A DNA stretch of 28,402 nt from positions 45,933 through 74,334 of the forward strand of contig NW_003120934.1 of assembly GCF_000003605.2 (NCBI RefSeq). Direction: 5' to 3'. The notes below the pieces were generated by a model. It made no database searches. It saw nothing but the letters and a program-made list of their open reading frames with translations, and was not told the origin of the DNA. A program made the position numbers and the translations under genes. The stretch comes from Saccoglossus kowalevskii. Lineage: Eukaryota; Hemichordata; Enteropneusta; Harrimaniidae. Shown in pieces: positions 11,166 through 21,947 of this stretch (its first letter is position 1; the number at the start of each line of letters is the position of its first letter).

Positions 11166-11450
11166 AACCCAATGTACCTGGTGCGGTGACGGCCGGTACT
11201 CCGACCTCAAACAGTGTAACCATTGTATGGAGTGAGCCAGATGGAGCCTTTGAAGGCTATGAAGTAACCGTAACTAAGACTGACGACGGCTCAGCAATCC
11301 TAGACCAGTTTGCTATTAATACAGAAACTACATCATTACAGTTAACGGAATTGTTACCAGAAACTGAGTATTTGGTGGAAGTTGTTGCTGTGGTTGGTGC
11401 AGGGACATTGAAAGTTGTCAGTGATGTGGTATCTGTTACTGTGACAACTG
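11166..11450 (+). CDS. FN3 exon 7 (type A)
   Basis: This 285-bp exon follows ATACACAG and precedes GTAAGT, phase 1-1. It contains PNVPGAVTAG, VTIVWSEPDGAFEGYEVTVT, ELLPETEYLVEVVAVVGAG and KVVSDVV. It belongs to the VVSD subgroup with exons 3, 15 and 17. Confidence 0.93.
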
Positions 11451-12054
11451 GTAAGTTGGGTGATCACTAATATTTTAATAAATATTTTCCCATTCACTTC
11501 GTTCTACATAAAATCAAACGTAAAAACAGGAAAAACGAAGCATATTAGTTTATATTATCATAGGTTAAAATAAGACACAAATTTTGAGAAGCCAAGACTG
11601 GGGTTGAAAATGGACTGGGTCTTATTTCATTACAACTATCAAATATTGGGAATTTGTACCTGTTTAGCAGTTAAATAGAATGCTCAGCTCAGTTTCTATG
11701 GAAACCACTCTAAGAAAAATAGCCAAAGGAAAAGAAAAACTGTTTCAGTTTCTTTTTTGTATAGAAACAAATTCCTACTCCTGTCATTGGTTGAATCATT
11801 TGAACTCGTTTACCTCCTTGCATAGAGCTTCATCTTTTCTTGTCTTCTACCCCATACTACTCAGTTTTCAATTTCTAATATACATATTACCTGCTGTATT
11901 GAACATTGTAGCTTTATTTGAGACGATTGTTGGAGAAACCTTAAATAGATACTGACTAGTTGAATATCAGCAAATTATACTTATTAATCAGCCAGGTCCT
12001 GCTTCTCAACCCTGTTTGTAATGATCATTGATTTACGCATATTCAATTCAACAG
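11451..12054 (+). other. Intron 7 (604 bp), no strong feature
   Basis: AT-rich. A small inverted pair, AATAAGAC near 11569 and GTCTTATT near 11619, could be a tiny element remnant but is too short to call. Confidence 0.6.
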
Positions 12055-12318
12055 ACCGATCTAAAGTGAATATTAATGAGACATACACAACCACTTCGTT
12101 GATCGTTGAATGGGAAGCGCCTGATCCATTACCATCAACATATAAACTTAGTGTGACTCCCCCGGAGGGAAATCCATCATCACCGATAATGGTAGCCGCA
12201 ACTGAGACAGCACTGGAGATTATCGATTTGACTCCAGGACAAGAGTACACCATTACTGTGTACGCAGTACAGAATGACTCAACTGAGGATGAAATTGGTA
12301 CAGCAGTACAAAGAATAA
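12055..12318 (+). CDS. FN3 exon 8 (type B)
   Basis: This 264-bp exon follows TTCAACAG and precedes GTAAGT, phase 1-1. It contains TTTSLIVEWEAPDPLPSTYK, the turn PPEGNPSSP and DLTPGQEYTITVYAVQ, ending VQRIS rather than QRTS. NET and NDS are possible glycosylation sites. B-a subgroup. Confidence 0.92.
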
Positions 12319-12740
12319 GTAAGTTGTACCCTTGTGTTGTATGGAATTCAGAATCAATGGGGAGACGCATGCATCTCTAAATCATTATTTTTTGTTCTTA
12401 CATGTATCTCTCCAATACTCATCCATCTTTGTAGGTTTAATCTTCTGAACAGCATCTTTTATAAAATAAGGTTTTTCCAATTTTTTTGCAAATAGTTTGA
12501 CCAATATCTGTAGTCAATATGCAATTACGTAAATTTTGTCCAAAATTAAATATGAGATTATAGAAAAATGCCCAAAAATGTGCAGAATTTTGAAGGAAAA
12601 AGTTGTGATTATCAAATGGGCAATCTTTTAGAAAACTATTAAAAATTGAAAGTTCATTACACATGTACAGAGTGCTGCAGTGCAGTGCAGTCCCAGGGGT
12701 ATACAAGTTCCCTTTTAAATACTATCATTGTATCTTGCAG
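12319..12740 (+). other. Intron 8 (422 bp), nothing recognised
   Basis: Short AT-rich intron with a (TGCAG)-like run near 12675. Open frames on either strand show no recognisable domain. Confidence 0.6.
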
Positions 12741-13031
12741 AACCAACTGCACCAACTGGTCTGACTGCTGGTGATACCACATTTAGCACTATCCACTTCA
12801 CATGGAACTTTTCTCCTGGAGATGGGGATTTATTTGATGGCTTTGAGATTGAATATTCCCCAGTAGACGGTCAAATACCATCACCGTACTACCACGCCGA
12901 TTATCTACCGTTTGAACTGACGTTGACTGGATTGAATCCTAACACAGCGTATACAATTAATGTGTACACTGTCAGCGGGATTGGTAGCAGACCGCAAAGA
13001 AGTAATCCCACCGCTGCCACCTTTTCTACAA
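12741..13031 (+). CDS. FN3 exon 9 (type A)
   Basis: This 291-bp exon follows TCTTGCAG and precedes GTAAGT, phase 1-1. It contains STIHFTWNFSPGDGDLFDGF, the turn YSPVDGQIPSP and GLNPNTAYTINVYTVSGIG. SPVDG subgroup. NFS is a possible glycosylation site directly after the Trp. Confidence 0.93.
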
Positions 13032-13206
13032 GTAAGTCTTCATTTCAGTCATTCCTTCTGTGACATTTTTATATCTTTCATTGCGAATCGTGTCTGAACC
13101 CTTGTCACAACGAAACAAGGACATGAATAACCCAAAGCTTGAAAAATGACCAAACTTTGTGAAAAAATGGCACGTAATTCTATTGTGGAGTGAACATTGG
13201 AACAAT

Positions 13207-13426
13207 AACTGTAAAACATGTTTTAATAGCTACATGCCATTTTAGCGAATTTGACTCAATGCATGAATTAACCGAATCTTAATTTAGCTAAAGTGCTAAT
13301 AATCTCATTGTGAGAATATACTCTATTCTAATTAGCGACATCTTAATTTAGCGAAATTACAGATTAGCTGAATTAGCTAAAACAACATGCTAGCTAAAAA
13401 GACATGTTTTACACTAACTTCATATT
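13207..13426. mobile_element. MITE family 2, intron 9
   Basis: Terminal inverted repeats ACTGTAAAACATGTTTTAA and its counterpart ending ACATGTTTTACACT enclose about 190 bp rich in TTTAGCGAA and ATTAGC motifs, with internal symmetry. It has no coding capacity. Target duplication is not clear. Confidence 0.65.
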
Positions 13427-13609
13427 TAGTGAATAGACGTAACGTTTCTTCCTATGCAGATTCCATTCCACTTAAAACAGATGTGATATGTTGAATATTT
13501 CAATTATATGAGTTAAGCTTGAATAAATGATGTAAATACATGTACTAGTGAATTTATAATTTTCATTCATATTTTAAATGTTTATTTGTCTCTATTTTTT
13601 ATTTAATTT

Positions 13610-13661
13610 NNNNNNNNNNNNNNNNNNNNNNNNNNNNNNNNNNNNNNNNNNNNNNNNNNNN
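13610..13661. other. Assembly gap (52 N)
   Basis: Run of undetermined bases in intron 9. An exon hidden here is unlikely because the A/B order is kept across it, but real gap length is unknown. Confidence 0.99.
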
Positions 13662-13806
13662 AATGTTTCTGTGTAGTTGTATTAGTAAGGAAATCGTTTG
13701 CGAGGGAAATGTGCAATGCTTTAGTTGCATGCTAAATTGCATGGCAAGTATTTAAAACAATAGAAAATGTTTCTAAGATAGTCTGTCAGTATTCAACTTT
13801 TTATTA

Positions 13807-14020
13807 TTTAACCCTCTGAGCTCATCATTTTGTCAATCAAAATTTTGGTGAATCATTTTACCTTTTTTTTTTTCTATTTATAATTTTTTCGGTAATTTCA
13901 GACCAAAATGACATAATTAATAATATTGTCTATAGGTCTTGGTCATATTTTAAAAAAAAAATTGTAGAAAAATTGTGTTTGGAAATACTGTAATGCCAAA
14001 GGTTGACTCAAAGGGTTAAA
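13807..14020. mobile_element. MITE family 3, intron 9
   Basis: TTTAACCCTCTGAGCTCA at the left and TTGACTCAAAGGGTTAAA at the right are inverted repeats with a few mismatches, 214 bp end to end. The interior is AT-rich and non-coding. Confidence 0.6.
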
Positions 14021-14199
14021 GGGTATTTTCCGCATAAATAGATGGCTAAATTAGCATAAAGTATATAATGTAATTCCGCAATGAATTTATTATTTTTTTT
14101 GTACATTATGACCTTTGACATTACATGATTTTCAAATTGCTTTTATTGGTTAAGAACAAGCTGAAATGTAGCAATCTGCAGTATACTTAGTAACTGTGC

Positions 14200-14405
14200 T
14201 TTGCTAATTTGCATACTGTATGCCTACTGGTTTGGTTTGCTAATTTGCATAATGTATGACTATTGTGTTGGTTTGCCAATTTGCATACTTGTATTGGTGT
14301 ACGAATTTGCCAGTTGTATGCCTACTGTATTGGTTTGCCAATTTGCATGTTTTATGCCTACTGTATTGGCTTGCTAATTTGCATACTGTATGCATAGTGT
14401 TGTTT
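14200..14405. repeat. 36-bp tandem repeat with octamer motifs, intron 9
   Basis: About six diverged copies of a 36-bp unit containing TTTGCTAATTTGCATA and ATGCCTACTGTATTGG. The POU-type octamer ATTTGCAT is intact in five, at 14207, 14243, 14279, 14341 and 14377. Two reverse octamers, ATGCAAAT, lie further on at 14959 and 14976. Confidence 0.85.
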
Positions 14406-15043
14406 GACAACTTTTAGTATCAGTATCTATCCATACTTTATAAAACATCACTTGTTAAAAGCCCCTTTGGATAGCTAAAAAAAAATTCGAAAAAAATGAC
14501 ATCAGCGGGTTGTGTCGAGCATGGTTATTTTACCGTGTTGGGCCCAGAAATGTCTTGCATGAACTTTCAAGAAAACAATAGTCACAAATATTAAGTTTAT
14601 TCACTATTGGTAATAGTCTTATGTGTAGATCTGCAAGATGTGATATTACCGGTATATCAATGAGTATTTGAATGTATATTCTCATTCATTTCATCATGCA
14701 CAAAAATAGATATTGTCCTACATTCGTTGAAGAGATTTAAAATTCTCTAGATGTAGCAGTAGAATTAAAATTCTCACAATTGAATGGTAAGAGATTCTTG
14801 CTCTAGTTTTACACTTTCTATCAACTTGTTTACTGCTGAGATATATCATATCCAGCTATGTCTGAGTGCTCGGGAATTCTGTGTAATTTCTGTGCTTTTC
14901 CTTGACTAAATTGTAGTTTATTTTCTATATTATTGTTAAAAATAATTGAACCAACATTATGCAAATTATGTCAATATGCAAATTAGATGGCATGACACTT
15001 GTGAACATTTTAGGCTAACAATTCATATTATTATTTTCATCAG
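14406..15043 (+). other. 3' part of intron 9, no gene seen
   Basis: AT-rich non-coding sequence leading to the exon 10 acceptor; the two reverse octamers at 14959 and 14976 are the only motifs noted. Confidence 0.6.
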
Positions 15044-15304
15044 ATGATGCACAGCCCGGTGATATCATTATCAAAGAAGTCTCAACCAACACCATTAAAG
15101 CCATGTGGATTGCGTATGGGGCAGCGCAGGGGTACAATATTAAGATACAAGAGAGTGGATCTGATGATGAGTTAGCCAGACAATTTTATGCCGCCAATGA
15201 TGGCACTGAGCATGTGTTTACTGGACTCACTGCTGGACAGTTGTACACTATTACACTTGAGATCTTAGGATCTGATAACAATCCAAGTGTGGAAATTAGA
15301 ACAT
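15044..15304 (+). CDS. FN3 exon 10 (type B)
   Basis: This 261-bp exon follows TTCATCAG and precedes GTAAGT, phase 1-1. It contains PGDIIIKEVSTNTIKAMWIA, YNIKIQESG and GLTAGQLYTITLEILG, ending EIRT. It lacks the P-SP turn (B-b subgroup with exons 2, 6, 14 and 20). Confidence 0.92.
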
Positions 15305-16005
15305 GTAAGTAAAATGAAGTATTTGTATGTATTCAGATTTTTATACTGTACTAATTTGAACAACTCAAGCGTAACAAAATAATCAATGGCTTGAAGGGTG
15401 TGAATAAGAGCGGTTTGAATTGCTGTTTTCATGCATATTCATGTGGTCCCCTGGGATGTCTATTGTCTTGAAGTTGAAACCACGAAATTTGGTTTTATTT
15501 GACCGGTTTAGAGTTATCCCAGGTTTGACCCAAATGTTTTAATCAACTCTTATTCCTGTCACAATTTTTTCAACATTTTATGTCTCGCAATTGTCATTTG
15601 GTGATGATATCTTAAGTTCTCTAATTTTGGTGAAAATTGTTGTCAGTTACAGGATTTCTTGTACTAGGAGAGTAGAGCTTACTGTGATTTTTAGATCACT
15701 TCTGTTCAAATGGCAGACTTTTGCTTTTGTCATGGTTACATTATGTGGGTTTATTTTGTGAAAATGTGACAACAAGCGAGCAAAACAAACTTGTGTTATA
15801 TTTGGCATGGAACCCATATCAAACATGATAAAGTATGACAAAAAATAATGCATTTTCAAGTCTTTGATTCACAATTTTCACATTTCTTTCTTGTACATGT
15901 TTGGTAGTGTTGAAGCCTATGTTTATGGGGGAAATCTTTTATTTTTTTAGATAGTGAATCCTCATCATTGCAAACATTATAGCCTTATTTTTGATGTTTT
16001 TACAG
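15305..16005 (+). other. Intron 10 (701 bp), nothing recognised
   Basis: No repeat structure or gene was seen on either strand. Confidence 0.6.
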
Positions 16006-16290
16006 ACCCAGAGAGGCCTGGCAATGTGTATGTAGGAAGTCTGACTGCTACTTCTATCAGTATAGCTTGGGACCCCGCACCCAGTGGCATAGTCCATGGC
16101 TATTCAGTCATGTACTACCCCTCTGAAGGCATACCAATGCCCCCTATAACTTACACAAATGATGATGATCTGATCCTTCATATGACTATGCTTAGACCTG
16201 AGACAACTTTCAATATTGTGATCACATCATTTGCTGGTGCAGAGGAAGACCAACAGATCAGTATGCCAAGATCTACAACACAGAGAACAG
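16006..16290 (+). CDS. FN3 exon 11 (type A)
   Basis: This 285-bp exon follows TTTTACAG and precedes GTATGA, phase 1-1. It contains PERPGNVYVG, TSISIAWDPAPSGIVHGYSV, the turn YYPSEGIPMPP and MLRPETTFNIVITSFAG, ending QRTG. The conserved F-strand Tyr is Phe here (TTFNI). Its QRT ending is otherwise a type B trait. Confidence 0.9.
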
Positions 16291-16296
16291 GTATGA

Positions 16297-17620
16297 ACCA
16301 TATCACATGATTACCTTTAACCAATCAGTGTTCTCTATCTACCGGTAATTACACATTTGAATAATATCACTATTGACAAATCATATCACATGATTACTTT
16401 TACTAATTATTGTTCTCTATCTAATTACACATTTGAATAATATCACTATTGATAAATCATATCACATGATTACTTTCAACCAATTAGTGTTCTCTATCTA
16501 TTTACAAATTTTAATAATATTACTTTTGAAAAATCATATTACACGATTACTTTTAACTAATTAGTTTAACAAATCTAATTACACATTTGAATAATATCAC
16601 TATTGACAAAGCATATCTCATGATTACCTTTAACCAATTAGTGTTCTCAATCTAATTACACATTTTAATAATATTACTTTTGAAAAATCATATTACACAA
16701 TTACTTTTAACCAATCAGTTAAACAAATCTAATTACACATTTGAATAATATCACTATTGACAAAGCAGATCACATGATTACCTTTAACCAATTAGTGTTC
16801 TCCATCTAATTACAAATTTGAATAATATCACTATTGACAAATCATATCACATGCTTACTTTTAACCAATCAGTGTTCTCCATCTAATTACACATTTGAAT
16901 AATATCACTATTGACAAATCATATCACATGCTTACTTTTAACCAATCAGTGTTCTCTATCTAATTACACATTCGAATCATATCACTATTGACAAATCATA
17001 TCACACGATTACTTTTATAACCAATTAGTGTTCTCTATTTAATTACACATACGAATAATATCACTATTGACAAATCATATCACATGATTACTTTTATAAC
17101 CAATTAGTGTTCTCTATCTAATTACACATTCGAATAATATCCCTATTGACAAATCATATTACATGATTACTTTTAACCAATCAGTGTTCTCCATCTAATT
17201 ACACATTCGAATAATATCACTATTGACAAAGCATATCACATGCTTACTTTTACCCGATCAGTTTAACCAATCTAATTACACATTCGAATAATATTACTAT
17301 TGACAAAGCATATCACATGATTACCTTTAACCAATTAGTGGTCTCTATCTAATTACACATTTTAATAATATCGCTATTGACAAAGCATATCACATGATTA
17401 CCTTTAACCAATTAGTGTTCTCCATCTAATTGCACATTCGAATAATATCACTATTGACAAATCATTTCACACTATTACTTTTACCCAACCAGTTTAACAA
17501 ATCTAATTACACATTTGAATAATATCACTATTGACAAAGCATATCACATGATTACCTTTAACCAATTAGTGGTCTCTATCTAATTACACATTTTAATAAT
17601 ATTGCTATTGATAAAAAGTG
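16297..17620. repeat. 76-77-bp satellite array, about 17 copies, intron 11
   Basis: The unit contains TAATTACACATTTGAATAAT, ATCACTATTGACAAA, TATCACATGATTAC and TTTAACCAATCAGTG. Copies of the ATAATAT core start at 16361, 16437, 16514, 16591, 16668 and 16745, then continue. The array begins within 10 bp of the exon 11 donor and fills most of the intron. Many units hold a CCAAT sequence. Some copies share variants (GTTTAACAAATC, ATTACTTTTG), suggesting a two- or three-unit higher-order pattern. Confidence 0.93.
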
Positions 17621-17885
17621 CTACCATCCTTGGCATAACATCAAACTTCATCAAGTTGTAGTAAAGAAAAAACAAACATTTAAAAATTTAAAAAAACGCA
17701 TTTTCTCAAAATGCATAAAGCTTATAGACAAACACATGTAAAACTGTATTGGTGACATTTGCCAAACTTTTGCCAACCAGTGTCTGTTGATACAATGTCA
17801 CTTAGGATTGTGGATTATCTTAGGCACAATGTATATGTTATTCTTCTGAATTATTAATATTAAAACATTTTTGTGCATTTTATAG

Positions 17886-18152
17886 GCATCCTAACGCCAT
17901 TAGAGATAATCATCAGAAAGTATACAACAAGTGAGATAGACATCATGTGGGGAAGAAAGGAGAACGATGAGAGCTCAATATACTTGATAACACTCAACGA
18001 CAACAATGGTAATGAGGAAACTACTGCCCATTCACCCACAGATCCTTTGGAGTTTTCATTCACATCACTTACTCCAGGTTCACTGTACATCATAGGAATC
18101 TCTCTCACGATTGACGGTGATGTAACCACTGGCGAAATATCACAGAGAACAA
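17886..18152 (+). CDS. FN3 exon 12 (type B)
   Basis: This 267-bp exon follows TTTTATAG and precedes GTATGT, phase 1-1. It contains PLEIIIRKYTTSEIDIMWGR, YLITLNDNNGN, an HSPTDP segment and SLTPGSLYIIGISLTIDG, ending SQRT. Probable B-a subgroup by length and the SP segment. Confidence 0.92.
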
Positions 18153-18906
18153 GTATGTATTATTTTTGCATTTATTTATTGTACCTCTGTTTTCTCCTGA
18201 TGTATGTTATTGGATTTATTGTACAGTCTGAGTATACATTAAGCTGGCTTGTAATTTTTTCTGTATGTGTCATTGTCATTGATATTTTCAAAATATTCTT
18301 TTTAGTATTTATATTATTTTTAGTATTGACGAAAAGTGCAGATTATTAACAGGACTATTTTGGGAACTTGTTATGAAAAGAGGGAACTGGTGGTGAAATG
18401 ATATAAACTTATGTTGGACTGTAATGTTTTGCAAAATGTTGGTCATTTTTGATGAAAAATACCATTTTGTAAGGTTAAAAGCACCTTTAGCGTTGTTTTG
18501 GGTCCAGTTTTCAACTGGCTGTAGAGCCCTTTCACCGAATTCCTGGGACTGTACGTGTATTTGATCTCTAATATGCCTTTATTAACACTCATTAAATTAT
18601 TATAACAAGCAGACACATACATTTGTCCACTCTTGCTAATTTGTGAACTTGTATGCCTTATGATATCAAAAAAAGTTACTAATTTCATAGTTGCAGCTGA
18701 TAGATGCTGTTTGTTGTGAAAGCAAGTTTCCCAAAGTGTCAGAAAGAAGTGCAACACATATAAACAAATTCACAGTTGAGTTGAAGCATAAATAAAGTAG
18801 ATGAGAAATTATGTCTATTTGGGTTGAAATTATGAATCAAAGAAATTTTTTTACCAAAATTTTGGCATGAAAAATGCAGGTTAATGATCACATTTGTTAT
18901 TTTCAG
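18153..18906 (+). other. Intron 12 (754 bp) with a transposon remnant
   Basis: Holds the truncated family 1 element at 18326-18404. Nothing else is recognised. Confidence 0.7.
18326..18404 (+). mobile_element. MITE family 1, copy b (truncated)
   Basis: The stretch from TTGACGAAAAGTGCAGA through AGGACTATTTTGGGAACTTG to GGGAACTGGTGGTGAAAT matches the right three-quarters of 23002-23102 in the same orientation. The left terminal repeat is missing. Confidence 0.55.
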
Positions 18907-19188
18907 AACCACTGGCACTGCTTAATCTAACCGTGACTGACATGTCCGTTTCTACTATCGACTTATCCTGGGATGCACCGAGCACTGGTTTATTTGACAA
19001 CTTCGTAATCTCATACTCCCCTGTGGACGGCTTGGATGCCTCACCTCTAACCCTTGCATCATATGTTACTACTATGGCGTTCACTGGACTGTCACCAAAC
19101 CAGCAATACACTTTTGAATTGTTCGTTACGTCTGGTTCTGGTGACGATATGACACAGAGTGACTCTGTGACTGAGTCTGTCACAACTG
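18907..19188 (+). CDS. FN3 exon 13 (type A)
   Basis: This 282-bp exon follows ATTTTCAG and precedes GTATGT, phase 1-1. It contains LLNLTVTDMSVSTIDLSWDA, the turn YSPVDGLDASP and GLSPNQQYTFELFVTSGSGD. SPVDG subgroup. NLT is a possible glycosylation site. Confidence 0.93.
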
Positions 19189-19776
19189 GTATGTATAGTG
19201 TATTATATATCTTAAAGCAGGAGGGTCATCACTTGCACATGCGCAGGAATTGAGTCCCAAGCGACGATAACAACATGCGCTAAAAATGCAAAGGCTCATG
19301 GGTAGACGCTTGTTTGCAAACAATGACACGCTATGGCTATTTGACGCATGCACAGGTGACGACTCCCCGCTTTATAAAAACATGTCAGGAGCTATTTTTC
19401 ATGGTTCTGATTTCGAAACAATTTTTCAACCTAAATTTGAAATATATGTACTATAACACCTAATGCATCTTCTGATTTATTCCTTCCAGTATGTGGGCCA
19501 TTATACTTATTTTGTACATTTTGCGCATGTGCACAGAGACTTGAAATAAGTGTACTTGCAACCGAAGATAAACTAACTGTGCTTATTAAAATATATGACA
19601 CTGTGGGCAACCTTGTCACAGCAGTTCGTAAGCTAGAGCTGATCAGTGTCTGACATTTTTTATCAGACATCTGCATGCTCTTTGGTGAAAATGTAAAGTA
19701 TGATGTCACAGTGCAAGAGTCTATATTCTGAAAAAAGGGCTAGGTTTTAACTGTTATGCTATGTTTTTGTTGACAG
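19189..19776 (+). other. Intron 13 (588 bp) with an imperfect inverted repeat
   Basis: GGGTCATCACTTGCACATGCG near 19223 and the opposing TGCACAGGTGACGACTCCC ending near 19367 form an imperfect inverted repeat about 145 bp long, more GC-rich than its surroundings. A related palindromic TGCGCATGTGCA lies at 19532-19543. It may be a decayed element. Confidence 0.5.
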
Positions 19777-20040
19777 ATTCTGCTAGTCCCGGTGAGATCG
19801 TAGTGAAAGCTGTGAGCACCACATCTATATATGTCACGTGGGGCAGTGCAGAGGATGGGACGGTTTTTTCAGGTTACTTGGTAAGAATAGAACCTGAAGA
19901 TGCTGAGCTAAACGTGATATTCAAACTACCGAGTGATGAACAAACTCATCTGTTTGATGGATTGACGCCTGGACAGGAGTATAATATATACGTGCAATTA
20001 CAAGGTGTTAACGTTGAAGAAAGTTTAGCACAACGAACAG
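19777..20040 (+). CDS. FN3 exon 14 (type B)
   Basis: This 264-bp exon follows TTGACAG and precedes GTATAT, phase 1-1. It contains PGEIVVKAVSTTSIYVTWGS, YLVRIEPED and GLTPGQEYNIYVQLQG, ending AQRTG. B-b subgroup; most like exon 20 (YLVR in both). Confidence 0.92.
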
Positions 20041-20322
20041 GTATATTAATCATTTTCAAAATAGAAAAAATTGTTTGTGCAAAGTCATTAAGTCTGAATA
20101 GACACATTGTATAGTACATTATAAAAATGTCACCAGTGTACCTCCTGCCGCATACGGTACTCAACATTTTTAAAATTGTTTTTGTAGTGAGATCTTTTTT
20201 AATCACTTGTAATGGATTTTTTTACACGATTCATGTGTTATTCAGACGTGGACCTCTTGTAATGTGCTTTATATGTTTAAATTGCTAGGATGGAAACATT
20301 TGCATTTGTTTTTTACTTTTAG

Positions 20323-20601
20323 TCCCTTTACCACCAAAGAACATAATAGTGACCAGCACTGAATCTACTAGCCTGTTGGTAATATGGGAACAGGCGAGTG
20401 GAGTTGTCCAAACGTATGAAATCTACTACGTACCAGATGACGGTGAAGAAATATATGCTGGAACAACCACTAAAGATGATATTACCTTCACAGTAACAGG
20501 TTTGAATCCTGGTTCACAGTACGATGTCAGTGTTTATAGTAAAGTAGGCACTGGGGATTCAGCATTAGTCAGTGATGCAGTCGCTAGCTCTGGTACTACA
20601 G
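20323..20601 (+). CDS. FN3 exon 15 (type A)
   Basis: This 279-bp exon follows ACTTTTAG and precedes GTATGT, phase 1-1. It contains LPPKNIIVTSTESTSLLVIW, YEIYYVPDDGEEIYAG, GLNPGSQYDVSVYSKVGTGD and ALVSDAV. VSD subgroup, but with PGS at the F strand instead of P-x-T. Confidence 0.92.
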
Positions 20602-20943
20602 GTATGTAAACCTTGAAATCTATCTTTACATCTCTACGTGTTTTTAATGTGACAAGTATAAAGTTTGTTTGTTTTTAACACTACTCCACATTTTGTGATA
20701 AATTAAATTAAATTGCCAGAACGCTTGCATTTGACAATTATATCACTATATTCTGTATTCTGTGAATCCCAGATCGAGGACAATAAAAGCAATTTTTGGT
20801 CTATGTGCTTCTAAAGGAGAGATTTTTTATGTCATACTGGTCCCAATGTTTTGATGAATTCATTAAGAACAACTAGTCTCGCAAATCACATGCAATTTTA
20901 AGTAAGGGAAAGCTTTCATAGTGTTAATGTTTTACTTCTTCAG
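20602..20943 (+). other. Intron 15 (342 bp), nothing recognised
   Basis: Short AT-rich intron without repeats. Confidence 0.7.
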
Positions 20944-21216
20944 CTGAAGTGGAGTCCAACAAAGTGATCATTAAACAATACAGTCTGGATAATATTGATA
21001 TCATCTGGAACACTGACCTGAATCCCAGTAGTACACCTGGACTATTCCTGGTGTCTCTCTCACCAGAGGATGGTGGTAGTTATCCACAAGCTGTACAGGA
21101 ACCATCTAGTACTTATGTGGATTATTCTTTCTTTGAATTGATGTCTGGTAGACTTTATACAATAACAGTAGAAGAGACAACTTCTGGTAATAGTATCACT
21201 GCTACACAGTATACAA
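20944..21216 (+). CDS. FN3 exon 16 (type B)
   Basis: This 273-bp exon follows CTTCTTCAG and precedes GTAAGT, phase 1-1. It contains NKVIIKQYSLDNIDIIWNTD, FLVSLSPEDGGSYPQ, a VDYSF segment and ELMSGRLYTITVEETTSG, ending QYTS. It is closest to exon 18 (YSF before E/N-L, GRLY or GRMY), suggesting the two are recent duplicates. Confidence 0.92.
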
Positions 21217-21244
21217 GTAAGTCGTTCAGTAGTTTTATAGCATA

Positions 21245-21516
21245 GAAACCTGACATGATATGCTTAGCAGCATAGCAACCAAATGTGACATGTTCAATAT
21301 CATAGCAACCAGATATAGTTGAGTAGTAGCCTACCAACCAGATGTTGTATGCATGACAGCAAAGCAACCAGAAATGGTATGCTTGGCAACATAGCAACCA
21401 TATCAGGTATGCTTGGCAGCATAGCAACCAGATGGGGTATGCTTGGCAGCATGACAACCAGATGGGGTATGCTTAGCAGCATAGCAACCAAACATAGTAT
21501 GGTTGGTAGCATGACT
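21245..21516. repeat. 30-bp tandem repeat, about nine copies, intron 16
   Basis: The unit CAGCATAGCAACCAGATGGG plus GTATGCTTGG recurs with drifting sequence and fills the 352-bp intron except its ends. The length is a multiple of three, so an open frame runs from the repeat into exon 17; the ordinary TTTTCAG acceptor at 21562-21568 argues against it being coding. Confidence 0.9.
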
Positions 21517-21568
21517 GTATATTGTATTTATATCACTGCAATTGATTATCAATTTAACTCATTTTCAG

Positions 21569-21853
21569 AACCTGCAACACCGGGTTATGTGACTGTTACA
21601 AGTTACACAACTACAACTGTCACCATCGATTGGGAGGCAGCATCAGGAGATGCTGATGGCTACCTGATATCTTACATAGACTCTGCAGGTACAGAGACAT
21701 ATGTGGGCATGCTAACACTACCAGCCGATTCGTTAGAATTCCAGGTAGACGGTTTGGAGCCTAGAACAGAATACATGTTTAAAGTAGTGACCTATGCTGG
21801 TAGTGGTTCTAGTCGTGTTGTCAGTGATCCAGTCACCATCATTAATTCTACTG
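21569..21853 (+). CDS. FN3 exon 17 (type A)
   Basis: This 285-bp exon follows ATTTTCAG and precedes GTAAGT, phase 1-1. It contains PATPGYVTVTSYTTTTVTID, DGYLISYIDSAGTETYVG, GLEPRTEYMFKVVTYAGSG and RVVSDPV. VVSD subgroup. NST at the end is a possible glycosylation site. Confidence 0.93.
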
Positions 21854-21947
21854 GTAAGTCACACTACTGTTTTCATTGCAAGAGATGTGTGTACTTCTTG
21901 AGTTTGTTTTTCAGCTAATATTGTCATATTCCATAATATACTTTCAG

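Noticed and set aside
12021-12370. Antisense frame over exon 8 and similar antisense frames over exons 1, 12, 13 and 14
   Set aside because: Shadows of the FN3 coding strand; translations show no recognisable family.
18153-18349. Hydrophobic continuation after exon 12 resembling a membrane segment
   Set aside because: It lies after a good GTATGT donor, is T-rich intron sequence, and the FN3 array resumes in exon 13.
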